Assembly: GCF_000715075.1 (NCBI RefSeq)
Contig: NC_134097.1
Location: 68,791,190-68,855,189 of the forward strand
Direction of reading: 5' to 3'
DNA: 64,000 nucleotides
Source: Nicotiana tabacum
Taxonomy: Eukaryota; Streptophyta; Magnoliopsida; Solanales; Solanaceae
Part shown: positions 10,796-21,595 of the stretch, one piece after another
Position numbering within the stretch: position 1 is the first letter of the stretch
Layout of the letters: every line of letters starts with the position of its first letter
The notes under the pieces: model-generated
The model's database searches: none
Told to the model about the DNA's origin: nothing
The model's input: the letters and a program-made list of their open reading frames with translations, nothing else
Translations under genes and position numbers: made by a program

Positions 10796-12980
10796 CTACA
10801 ACGAACAAAGTTTTGTACGTGGCTTAGACCACAACAACAAGTCATCATCTGTGAAGGAAATTGTTGCACAACATGTGATAACTTTTTCGTCATCATGATG
10901 TTCTTGTGGTTTCATTGGATCAATCTCATAGTTTATTTCCTTTGTTTCATCAGTACTAGAAACTACATGAGTTGCACCAACATGACCTCCACGAAGGAAT
11001 TTTCCAGGAAAGAATTCATGCAATGTGATGGGCTTTCGGAACTTTGGCGATAAGACACCGTTAATCTTCTTGCTAATAGAAGAGTTGATAATTCTTGATG
11101 GTTGTAGCTTATCCACATTGGTTATTTTTGCTCTTGGCTTAGGAAGTCGTAGCCTCAAAACTGCTTGATATTTTCGTTTCTTGTGAGTGACTAGAGTCCA
11201 ACCCTCATCGTCTTTGTCTTTGGACTAAGTATCCATATCTAGTGAACCTTCAAGAGTTTTCCTTGGAAGATCAACTTCAACGGGCTCAAAACTTCCAAAT
11301 TGTAAGAAGGTGGTGCTTGAAACAATCTGTAACCTTGAACACTTCTTTTCCTTGAGCGTGATACTTGCATGATTTGCTTCTGTTGTTTCATCCATGTCTA
11401 TAATGTTCTTTCCTTCACTTACAAGAGCCATTATTTTCTCCTTCAAAACGAAGCATTTCTCTATAGGGTGGCTAATGAAACGATAAAACTTGCAATATTT
11501 CGGATTGCCAACTTTACCAATTTCCTTAGGCATTTTTGATTTAAGAAGATCGATGAGTTTCTTAGCAAGCAATTCATCAAGGATCGTGGGTACGTCCGAA
11601 TTTGGAAACGGTTAAACCTTTGCCTCTAATTCCTTCAAGGTTGGACGACGTTTCTCCTCTTTGGGATATTGACTCGGGGTCTTATCCTCTTTCACTTTTT
11701 GCTTGGTTGTGACTTTCACGTAAGTTGCTTTCACCGCCATAGATTCTTTAGTTTGGTTCTTTGTTACAACATTTTTCTTGAACTCCTTCTGATCAGCAAA
11801 TGGAGATGCCTTTCCATGACTTGCGATACTCAACTCCATGTTGTGTGCTCGCGTTGCAAGTTCTTCGAAAGTTCGCATTTTGATCCCTTGTAGGATGTAC
11901 AAAAGGCCCCAGTGTATTCCTTGAATGCACATCTCCACAGCAGATATTTCTGAAAGGTGATCCTTGTAGTCCAAACTTAACGCTCTCCAATCCACCACAT
12001 GCTCGTCTTTTCTTTGCTTGGTGCCTATCAACTCTATCATGCCTACAGTTCTTCGGGTACTGTAAAAACGATTGAGGAATTCCTTCTCAAATTGCTCCCA
12101 ACTATTAATGGACTCAGTCTCCATGTCAATATACCAGTCAAATGTGTTCCCTTTCTACGAACGAACAAACTATTTTAGCAAAAGGTCACCATGCATTCCA
12201 ACATTGCTACAAGTCTTGACAAAGTGGGCAATATGTTGCCTTGAGTTTCCTTTGCCATCAAATTTATGTAGATTTGGTGGTTGATAATTGGTTGGCATAG
12301 TTAGACAATCAATCCTCTTAGTATAAGGCTTAGATTAGTACAACGAACTGTGTGATAGTCTGCCATATTGAGCTCCGATGATGTTTGTTATCATGTCTTG
12401 CAATTGTTGGACGGATAATGCTGCAACCAAAGTGGATTGATTTTCCTTCTGAATGCTGAACTTGGCAAGTGATTCCTCAACATCTATATTTTGTGAGGTG
12501 AAGACAGGTGAATGAGAAGGTACATGACTCGACTCTCTAAGTGCATAGGCCTCCAATTTGTTCATGAGTTGAGCGATTTGAAAGTCTTTGTCTTTAATAG
12601 ACTTTTTTAAGACTTCTATAGTCTGTTCTATCATGGAAAACTTTTCGTCCACGTTAGTTGCATCAGTCATCAAGGCGTTGACTTTCGTTGAAACTGGAGA
12701 ATCCACCAAATCCTCAAATCCACCAAGGTTTGAGTCTATTTGAGAAAGTTCGTCAAATAGTGTGAATGGAGTGTTGCCCCCAGAGATTGCGGTTGGGGCG
12801 TCATATGAGATCTGCTCTTCTTTTCCATCTCCAAGGAGGCGAAGTATTTGGATCCATCTAAGCCACTAGCCTTGAACTTGCTTCGAGTGTTGGGCCAACA
12901 TGACTGAGCTCAGCGGATGCGACAACAGCAACATCTTTGCATGAAACATCATCGCACTTGTGAAAGGCCATTGCAACAGT
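10796..12980 (-). pseudogene. gag of element 2 (broken)
   Basis: The N-terminal region is at 12709 to 12335 with a helix-rich stretch (VDEKFSMIEQTIEVLKKSIKDK), a likely coiled coil. A retrotrans_gag domain is at 12124 to 11612 (SWEQFEKEFLNRFYSTRR, EHVVDWRALSLDYKDHLSE). The zinc-knuckle-like motif is at 11572 to 11225, YCKFYRFISHPIEKC. The segment 11158 to 10796 precedes the protease. The start is uncertain; MAFHKCDD near 12971, just inside the PBS, is one candidate. The parts are in different frames. Confidence 0.8.
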
Positions 12981-13036
12981 AGATATGAAGTTTGAAATTT
13001 TTAACTTGCAAGAGGAAGAGATGAAGGGCAGAATTG

Positions 13037-13054
13037 GTCCCACTGGGCGTGCCA
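13037..13054 (-). other. Primer-binding site of element 2
   Basis: The minus strand reads TGGCACGCCCAGTGGGAC, five bases inside the LTR end. I recognise this PBS from Solanaceae Ty3/gypsy elements; the tRNA is not assigned. Confidence 0.75.
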
Positions 13055-13059
13055 AAATT

Positions 13060-13860
13060 TGTTCGCAACAAATTTTATTAGTACAAAAAATAAACTGCAA
13101 CAAAAATATTATGAAGAAAAAGAGATTTTATTGATAAATATTTGTGAGTACAATTTTATGTATCCCTTGATTCTTATCTCAAAAATTTTCCGTGATTCGA
13201 GGGCTTGAGAAGCATCTTTCTCGAATGTAGGACGATGCAGACCTCCTTGTGATGTATTTAATCGCCAAGAACGTCGAGCAGCACTTTGTTGTTATGGGTT
13301 GATCTCCGGGAAGAACTCCGTTGATCACTCCTTTGTTGAAGAACTATGCACTTGATGATTGATCTCTCTGTTTGTGGATGCGTTCACCAATTGAGGAATG
13401 TTCTTCTCCAACTCTGAATATCCTTTCGAGAGTTATGTAACCCCTCTATTTATAATGATAGAGGATGGACAACCCATCTACATATTAACTCTTTTGCTTG
13501 ATTCTGATTGGCTCATGTGAGTCATCAAACTTATCAAACAAGCTATGTGATAAGCTTGCTTGTGATTGGCTAAGACATGTCATTTTAGACACTTGGCGAT
13601 TCTTGATTGGTTATTGTTTTGGACTGGGATTGCCACATCATTTAATAAGTGGCATCATCTTGTTGGCCTTGAGTTTGACTGGACATGACATGTCACTTAA
13701 CACATGGCATGAGTTTGGGCCTTAAGATGAAATGGACCTTGGGCTTGAAAATAATAAAATAGACTAATTTAATTTGTAAAGTCCAAATTAATTTTTTAAC
13801 CCAATTGAGTTTAATCCAAATTTTGTATGGATTAGACCCAACAAATTTTATATGTCTACA
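13060..13860 (-). repeat. 5' LTR of element 2 (801 bp)
   Basis: On the minus strand it begins TGTAGACATATAAAATTTG and ends TTGTTGCGAACA directly before the PBS. TG and CA ends are present. The partner LTR is not in the window. Confidence 0.8.
13447..13456 (-). promoter_or_regulatory. TATA box of element 2 LTR
   Basis: The minus strand reads ATTATAAATAGAGGGG, a strong TATAAATA box about 400 bp inside the LTR, with U3 on the right. Confidence 0.6.
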
Positions 13861-14186
13861 TAGTCTTCTTTGCTTTCTATCGACTTTTCAGATATAGGAT
13901 TGCATGAAACTTTTTTGGATGAATTTTACGAGAAGATGAGAGATGGAGGAAATAAAATGACAACTGTCGGAGAAAAGCTTTTTTCTGGCCAAATTCGTTG
14001 TCTTCCATTACCGTTAGTGCTCCGTTATTTATATGTTGTAATCTAGTGTATAATAATTGTATAATATATGTATAATCAATATGTACATATTATACACTGA
14101 TGTTACATTTATTATACACATATTATACAAAATTGGACAAGAAAGATTAGAGCGGCTACGGTGAGTATTGACAATATTTAATAATG

Positions 14187-14257
<71 letters not shown>

Positions 14258-14465
14258 ACAGTATATAGTATGAACGGTGTATTTATACTGATAGAATGCA
14301 TATACACTATTTATACACATTCAATGTTCATAGAATTTTGTATATAAAGTGTATATATAGTGTATAAAGTATATATGCAGTGCGTATAGAATTTATAATA
14401 TGTATATAAAATGTATACTATTTCTCTCTGAAATACTCTTTGTCTTTCTTTCTTTATTTATCTTT
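13861..14465. other. AT-rich intergenic sequence with (TA)n run
   Basis: No gene is seen. A pure (TA)n run covers about 14191-14253, and the surrounding 14030-14420 is rich in TATACA/TGTATA words. The 92-residue minus-strand open frame there is a (TA)n artefact. The last nine bases (14457-14465, TTTATCTTT) are the left target duplication of the next element. Confidence 0.7.
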
Positions 14466-15261
14466 GGGAAAATGTATAAGTACCCCCTGACCTATACCCG
14501 AATTCCCAACTACACACTCTACCTTTGCGGCGTTTTTATTACCCCCTAAACTATTTTAAGTAGAATTATTTGTAGCCTTAAAGCTGACGTGGCAGAGTGT
14601 ATGTATATCACTCTCCTTTGGGAGAGTGAGAAGTAAGAAAAAATAATTTTCATATTTTCTTGTTGTTTTTTACCATTTTTTCTTACTTTTTCCCCTTTTC
14701 CTTTTTTTTTTTGCCTTATTCTTTTACTTCTTTTTTTCGTTTCTTCTCCAATTCTGGTGGATATTCATTCACCGGCGATTTTATCTTACTGTTTTCTTCC
14801 ATTTATTCTGTTTTTATTTTTCCTCTTTCTATCCTTTTCACGCACAAATTAAACTCTCAAAAAGATCTATTCATAAGCAAATCAAAATATACTCAGATCG
14901 GGATAAAAATCTGTCGCCGAAAAAAATTCGCCAGAAAAAATGGTGTTCTTGAAATTCCGACGACCACCATTTTATGCTGCCGGTGACTAAAACAAAAAGA
15001 AAGAGAATGAAATAACCAAACAAAATGAGAATAATGAAAAATAAGAAAAAGGGATAAGAAAAAGAAGAAAGAATAAAAAATAATAAAAACATATGTGGTA
15101 GCGCGTGTACTTCATCACTTGCCAAGAGTTTGGTTGTCTAGTTTTAGGGTGGTATTTATTCCATTTAAAAATAGTTTAGGGGAGTAATATGATTCCCGCA
15201 AAGATAAGGTGTGTAGTTGGGAATCCGAATATAGGTCAGGAGGGTACTTATACATTTTTCC
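14466..15261. mobile_element. Mutator-type MITE (796 bp) with 9-bp target duplication
   Basis: The ends are inverted copies: GGGAAAATGTATAAGTACCC on the left, and GGAAAAATGTATAAGTACCC when the right end is reversed. The inverted repeat continues for roughly 115 bp with about 80% match by eye. TTTATCTTT occurs exactly at 14457-14465 and 15262-15270, a perfect 9-bp target duplication, the size typical of Mutator-like elements. No transposase is encoded. The interior is a pyrimidine-rich left part (14640-14830) and a purine-rich right part (15000-15090). Confidence 0.88.
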
Positions 15262-15908
15262 TTTATCTTTTAGATCTTATTTCTTTAGGTTAAATTAGTC
15301 CGTTTATATAATGTATAAATATTGTATATACATCGCCTTTTGTTTATTCTTCTTCTCATTCCTACTTTAATTTCTTATTCTTTTCTTGTAATAATTTTTT
15401 GTATAAATTTTCACTCTTTTTTTTTCTCTTTTAGTCCTTAGTTCCTAAAGTTTAGTAGTGAAATTACGGATGTATGAAGCTGGTCCAAGGGTAGGTGACG
15501 CTGATTTTTGATAATCTATCTTTTTTGAAGTGTGGGTAGGATGGTGCATTGGAGGTTGTGCGTTGATAGCAAGTTTGGTGGTAAAATTTTGGGGTAGATG
15601 AGATTAATCTTGAGTTGGATGAGTTGTATTTTTTATAAACTATTTGAAGGGGTATGGATAGGGCGACGCAGTGAAGTGGTGGTGGTGGAGGTGGCGATGG
15701 CGACGGTGATGCAATAACGACGGGGTAGTTGTTGAGCATTTTTATATGAATGTCTAACAGACGGTGGAAGAGGAAAGGTGTATAGGATGGGGTTGGAAGA
15801 ATCTTGGACCGGCCATTCTATTATCTTTAGGCTACTAAGTGTGTTTAAAATATTGTAGCTACCAGATGATATAAGTTTTCAGCGAGAGGACACAAATGAA
15901 TTTTCCTC
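15262..15908. other. Unassigned intergenic sequence
   Basis: No recognisable gene or repeat. A GGT/GGC-rich trinucleotide stretch lies at 15679-15712, which gives a proline-rich frame on the minus strand that I do not treat as a gene. Confidence 0.5.
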
Positions 15909-16175
15909 GCACTCTTAGTATTGAAAAAAATATATCTGATTCGGCACAAGGAAGAAAAGCCTAAAGGAAAAGAAACCTTTAGTTTAGAATATATTTGTTG
16001 CCCTTTCCTCGTAGTAAATGGGCTTTATGTTGGTCCTATTATTCACCTAGTTAGACTAAAAGATGATATTAGTCTAGTTATATAGAAAAAAGTGGAGAAC
16101 CTAATAAATTACTACTATTAGTGGATAAACCTACAGGTCGAAACGTGCTCTATGTAAGCTTAATCCATGTGTATG
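15909..16175. repeat. Dispersed repeat, copy A, left half
   Basis: Matches 52775-52963 and 53340-53430 closely (shared words include AAGGAAGAAAAGCCTAAAGG and GTTCGAAACGTACTTTATG-like text). The match breaks at GTATG (16171-16175), where the nested insertion begins, and resumes at 44524. The nature of the repeat itself is unknown. Confidence 0.8.
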
Positions 16176-16592
16176 TGTCACGGCCCAATTTTTTCAATTG
16201 TCACGATCTAATTTTTCCTTTGCATCTAATCTTAGGGACTAGGTAAGCCTAGCATTAATTGAAATAACAACAATATTTAAATAACATCTAACCATTTGAA
16301 ATAGAAATCTCTTTAAAATTTAGAACTCCGAAACCGGTAGTACAAGTCATAAGCTCTACAGAGTTTGCTAGAAAACCTCTAAAATACAATTGTCTCAAAA
16401 TAAGAGTGAACAGTATAAATATAAAATAAGAAGGTGACTCTGAAGCCTGCGAACGCAGCAGTAGGTTTACCTTGAGTCTCCACAGCAACGATTCGTACAG
16501 CTACTAATGATCACATACCTGAATCGGCTCAAAAATTATGCAGAAGCGTAGTATGAGTACACCACAGCGGTACCCAGTAAGTATCAAGACTA

Positions 16593-16597
16593 ACCTC
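16593..16597. other. Left target-site duplication ACCTC
   Basis: ACCTC directly precedes the TGTCACACC end of LTR1 and is repeated exactly at 41375-41379 after LTR3. It marks the whole array as one insertion locus. Confidence 0.9.
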
Positions 16598-19094
16598 TGT
16601 CACACCTCCTTTTTTACCACACCCGCGAGAAGGGTGTATCGGGGAGTTTTTCCAAATAAAGGACAATCGAAACGGGATTATTTTATTTAAAGATTCAGAG
16701 TCGTCACTTGGGAGATTTGTGGTGTCCCAAGTCACCGGTTCAAATCCCGAATCGAGGAAAGATTGACTCTGTATTACAGTCCGCGAACACAGAAATCTGG
16801 GTAAGGAATTCTGTTAACATGGGAGAAGGTGTTAGGCATTCCCGAGTTCCCTGGTTCTAGCACAGTCGCTCAACTGTTACAATTGGCCTATTATTTGATT
16901 TTAAAATACTTTTGAACCTATGTGCATTTTAACTTTAAACCGCTTTTAATTACTTTAAGGAAAATTTCAACGCCATCTAAAACACGTTTTGAATCATGCC
17001 ACATGAAATGCACCTGCGGTCCACGACACATTTTATTTAGCGTTGTTGAGATTTGGATTTGGGTCACATGTAATGCACACCCGAGTTTTGAAACTTAGGC
17101 ATCATAACTATGTCACGGGAACCATATCCATAGTCACGATGTTTTATTAATCGCGCCTAAAGCAAGCTACGATGTTCATACCTTAGAAACCAAACTTCCT
17201 TTTTCATTTTTCACAACGTCCCTAAGATAATTCGATTAACACATGAAGACAAACTCTTTAATAATCCTCTAAATGTGTGAATATATATTCGGACAACAGT
17301 GAGAAGAATTAACCTCATTCTGCCCAAAAAAATTCAAACTAGAGGAAGACTAAATGCATGTTTAACAAAATTTAAGAGCAGTACAACAATCCGAGATACA
17401 AAAAGAGCTACTACTATAAAATAAATGGATTAAAATGTTCAATAAATATTAGAGATATGATCAACAGTGAAATATGCAAAAGTTGAATCATGCACAATAG
17501 TAAACTGCATCCCATACCTCCCCACCTCATAAATTGCACTGCTTATAAACAAGAAGAAAAAAAAGAAGTTATATCTGAAGCAACAAGCTGAAAAAGATAA
17601 AGATGAACCAAGTAAACAACAAAACCTACTAATTGGAATAACCATACTTTACTGTTCCATTACACGAAATTCGGTACTCAGTCAAAACCAAAAAGAAGTG
17701 ACTTTATTTAATGGTGATGAAGTAATTACAATGAGTGACCTTTGCAGGCTTGCGTAATTTGACTGTGGACATTATTACTAACACGCAAAAAGAGTAGAAG
17801 GGAAACAGATAAAATCATGGGATCTGCATTTTATTTGGAAGTCGACGTGTATGTAACTGGTGATAAAATTTTAATCTTCAACAATCAACCATAAATTTCT
17901 TATATTTTCTCTTTTGAACAAGTTTTTTATTCGTTTTTCAGCTACAACCAACAACATTTGCCAGAAAAGTGAAAAAAAATCCATAAAGCAACGCAGAGAA
18001 AAACATCAAGGATTTGAATATGTTAAAAAAAAGAATTCTATTAAGATATTTAAACATAAGAACCTGCGTGGTCTTCATTTTTAGCTAACATGAAAGAAGC
18101 AACAGCCGAAAATCAACAGCAATCAACAATGAATAATAATCCAATTTTTCTGAAATTTTTCTTTTGAATATTTGAAGACAAGACCTCGGATAGAACCTCT
18201 CACCGGCGGTCAGATCTGGAGGAACCAAACGGCGTTCATGAAGGTTGCCGGAATTCTTAGGGGGCTTTTTTTTATTTGGTCAGAGGGAGGGAGTAGCGCT
18301 GATCTCTTCGTTGCTCCTGATGGGATTTTTTGATCTTCTTATTTATAGAAGAGGCAACGTCTTTTTTGAAGAGATGGTCTCCTTCTCTGTTGAAAATGAG
18401 AGATGGTGAGAAAGAGAGTAGTCTCCTTTCTTAGGAGGTAAAGACGAATAGGTGTATTTTAGCTGGGATCTTTTTTAGGTCTCCAAAATCTGATCTCTTT
18501 TGTACCTTAGCTCTCCTTTTATGTGAGGGATTAGGGTATAAAAAAATGAAAAAGTGGTAATGGGGTCAAATGGGTCTTGGTATTGGAATTGGATTGGGGT
18601 TTAGAATTGATTTGAGCCTTTAGGAATTGGCCCAATTTTAGAAGAAACAAGACCAAAAATACATTCTTCCTAATTTCCTTTTCTCCTTTTTCTTTTCTTT
18701 AATTAATTAATTAAAAATCCTAGATTATCTAAAAATATGAAATTAAACTAATTAACTAACTATAAAAATTATAAAAAGCATGCTTAATCCTAAAGTAAAA
18801 GAGAAAAAATCAATAAAAGGAAAAAGTGTAAAAATGAAGTATTTTTGTGATTTTCAATTTTTATAAAATAAGTAACTACCGATTAATCCTAAAAATATAA
18901 AAATAAAGCCTAAATGCCATGCGTGATATTTTTGGTATTTTTCATAATTTAAATAAGACTTAAACATGCAAGAAAATGCAAACAATTAATAAAATTTCTA
19001 TGAAAAATCTACGAACATTGCAAATAGTGGGAAAACACTATTTTCTTGAATTTATGGGACTAAACTCACATAGGACAAAAATCACGTGCTCACA
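16598..19094 (-). repeat. LTR1 (3' LTR of tandem element, 2,497 bp)
   Basis: Ends TGTCACACC and GTGCTCACA on the plus strand. The outer side is host sequence; the inner side is a purine-rich tract (19095-19112 on the minus strand). The left ~1.3 kb differs from LTR2 and LTR3 at many sites where those two agree. Confidence 0.92.
18340..18347 (-). promoter_or_regulatory. TATA box in LTR1
   Basis: The minus strand reads TTCTATAAATAAG. The matching sites in LTR2 (near 29905) and LTR3 (near 40630) read CTATAAAA, so the box is kept in variant form in all three. Confidence 0.45.
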
Positions 19095-19112
19095 GCTGCC
19101 CCTCTTTGCCCG
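19095..19112 (-). other. Polypurine tract of internal unit A
   Basis: The minus strand reads GGGCAAAGAGGGGCAGC directly before the LTR start TGTGAGC, the position of the second-strand primer. The same tract is at 30651 (AAAGAAGGGCAGC) and 58404 (AAAGAGGGGCAGC). Confidence 0.75.
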
Positions 19113-19494
19113 GAAACACGAAGAGTTTCGTGCAAAGATAAAGTGAGCGGATACGAGCGATTTTTGCCCGATTGAATACTCCGTAGGAAGCATTTTTAAA
19201 AAATTTGACTGCACCCTGCTTCCGAGGTTGCCTACATATCCTTGGCTATAAAGGAATCAAGTTAGTGTAGTTCGGGAAGTTTTGGTAGCTGGGGCTACCA
19301 TGAAGCTGTGATTTCACTGTTGATGTTACTGCTTACTGAACCCCCTTATTACACCATGATAAAATGAAAAGAAGCTAGACTAGACTATGATCTATGCATT
19401 ACAAAATCCTATCTATATCTTCAAACTTGCTCTTATGGTTCTTGTTGCCTTGTTGACTGGTACTCTCCTGGTGGAATCCCCTTGTTGCCGCCTT

Positions 19495-20235
19495 GAATTG
19501 TAATCTGAGATGTGTCCCTTTCTCCGGGTGGACGCCTGATTGCTGAAACTTGAATGTATTCCCTTGTTCTCCAGGCGGGCGCCTGTTTGCTGAACTTGAA
19601 ATGTATTCCCTTGTTCTCCAGATGGGCGCCTGATTGCTGAACTTGAAATGTATTCCCTTGTTCTCCAGGTGGCGCCTGACTTCCACAAAATAAACAAAAT
19701 AAAGAAAATGTCTGCCCCGGTTTGGCATGTTACCAAACATCAGTAAGAACTTTGAAAGCTGAAACTTGAACTATACTCCCTTGTTCTCCAGGTGTGTGCC
19801 TGATTGCTGAACTTGAAAATGTGTTCCCTTGTTCTCCAGGTGGGCGCCTGATTATCGAAACTCGAAATGTATTCCCTTGTTCTCCAGGTGGGCGCTTGAT
19901 TGCTGAACTTGATATTCCCTTATTTTCCAGGTGGGCGCCTGATTACCAAAACTTGAAATGTATTCCCTTGTTCTCCATGTGGGCGCCTGATTACTGAACT
20001 TGAAATGTATTCCCTTGTTCTCCAGGTAGACGCCTGATTACCAAAACTTGAAATGTATTCCCTTGTTCTCCATGTGGGCGCCTGATTGCTGAACTTGAAA
20101 TGTATTCCCTTGTTCTTCAGGTGGGCGCCCGATTACTGAACTTGAAATGTATTCCCTTGTTCTCCAGGTGGGCGCCTGATTACTGAAACTTGAAATGTAT
20201 TCCCTTGTTCTCCAGGTGGGCGCTTGATTTCAACA
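19495..20235. repeat. Tandem array, ~48-bp monomer, about 14 copies (unit A)
   Basis: The core TTCTCCAGGTGGGCGCCTGA recurs every ~46-48 bp with TTGAAATGTATTCCC between copies. A non-repeat insert at about 19680-19790 interrupts it. Unit B has only about five copies (31080-31295). The open frames it produces on both strands are repeat artefacts. Confidence 0.9.
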
Positions 20236-20326
20236 AAAATAGACAAAAATGAAGAAAATTTTCTGTCCTAGTTTGATGCTGGGCTCATTGAATCATGTTA
20301 CCAAATATCTCAATGAATTTGAAAAC

Positions 20327-21595
20327 TAGATCCCATTATCCAGGAGGATCCTGAAAACTCCTAGTTATATGACAGTTTTAAAGATAAGTTATATTTCCTA
20401 AAGGTAAGACTTCCACTAAATTTTGTTATCTATGAAGACCTTAAAACTAAATCCCATTATCCAGGAGGGTCCTGAAATTTAAAATCAAATCTCATCCTAA
20501 GGGTGAAAATTTCAGAGCTAAATTCAACTTTCTAACGGTGAAACTTATGCTAAATCTTAGCATCTAAGGGAGGTATTAAACTAAGTCCCATTATTCAGGA
20601 GGGTCCTGAAAATTTCAAATTGAATCTTATCCTAAGCATGAAAACTTCAAAGCCAAACTTATATTTCCTCAAGGTAGAGCCTATGCTAGATCTTGTTACT
20701 CGTGAACGTTTTGAATTTTAACTAAGTCTCATTGTCCATGAGGGTCCTGAGAATTTTTAAGATTAAATCCCATTATCCAAGAGGGCCCTGAAATTTTAAA
20801 ATTAAATCCCATTATCCAAGAGGGTCCTGAAACTTTAAAAACTAAATCCCATTATCTAGGAAGGTCCTAAAAACTTAAAACTAAATCCCATTATCCAGGA
20901 GGGTCCTGAAAATTTAAAATTAAATCCCATTATCCAGGAGGGTCCTGAAAACTTAAAACTAAATCTCATTATCCATGCGGGTCCTAAAATTTAAAAACTA
21001 GATCCCATTATCCAGGAGGGTCATGAAAACTTAAAACTAAATCCCATTATCCAGGCGGGTCCTAAAATTTTAAAATTAAATCCCATTATCTAGAAGGGTC
21101 CTGAAAATTTAAAAACTAAATCTCATTATCCAGGAGGGTCCTGAAAACTTAAAAACTAAATCCCATTATCCAGGAGGGCCCTAAAAATTTTAAATTAAAT
21201 CCCATTATCCAGTAGGGTCCTAAGAATTTAAAAACTAGATCCCATTATCCAGGAGGGTCCTGAAAACTTAAAAAAAAAACTAAATCCCATTACCCAGGAG
21301 GGTCCTAAAATTTTAAAATTAAATCTCATTATCTAGGAGGGTCCTGAAAACTTAAAACTAAATCCCATTATCCAGGGGGTCCTGAAAATTTAAAATTTAA
21401 TCTCATTATCCAGGAGGGTCCTGAAAACTTAAAATTAAATACCATTATCCAGGCGGGTCCTACAAACTTAAAACTAAATCCCATTATCCAGGAGGGTCCT
21501 GAAACTTCAAATGAAATCTCATTATCCAGGCGGGTCCTGCAAACTTCAAATGAAATCCCATTATCCAGGAGGGTCCTGAGAGTTTACAGTCAAAC
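20327..21595. repeat. Tandem array, ~39-bp monomer, about 25 copies (unit A)
   Basis: The core AAATCCCATTATCCAGGAGG followed by GTCCTGAAAA recurs every 38-41 bp from about 20760 to 21580. The first few copies are spaced ~125 bp apart. The counterpart in unit B is 31445-32740. Confidence 0.92.

Larger units (their letters stand above)
3337..13860 (-). mobile_element. Ty3/gypsy (Tat/Ogre-like) element 2, nearly complete but lacking a visible 3' LTR
   Basis: From the right, the minus-strand order is 5' LTR (13060-13860), PBS, gag, protease, RT, RNase H, integrase ending at 5931, then a 2.6-kb 3' UTR with short repeats and a decayed ~185-bp tandem array. This gag-PR-RT-RH-IN order is that of Ty3/gypsy. 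A long repeat-bearing 3' UTR is a known feature of the Tat/Ogre lineage. No sequence like the 801-bp LTR is seen at the left end. Element 1 starts at 3336, so the missing end was probably pushed out of the window by that insertion. Confidence 0.85.
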
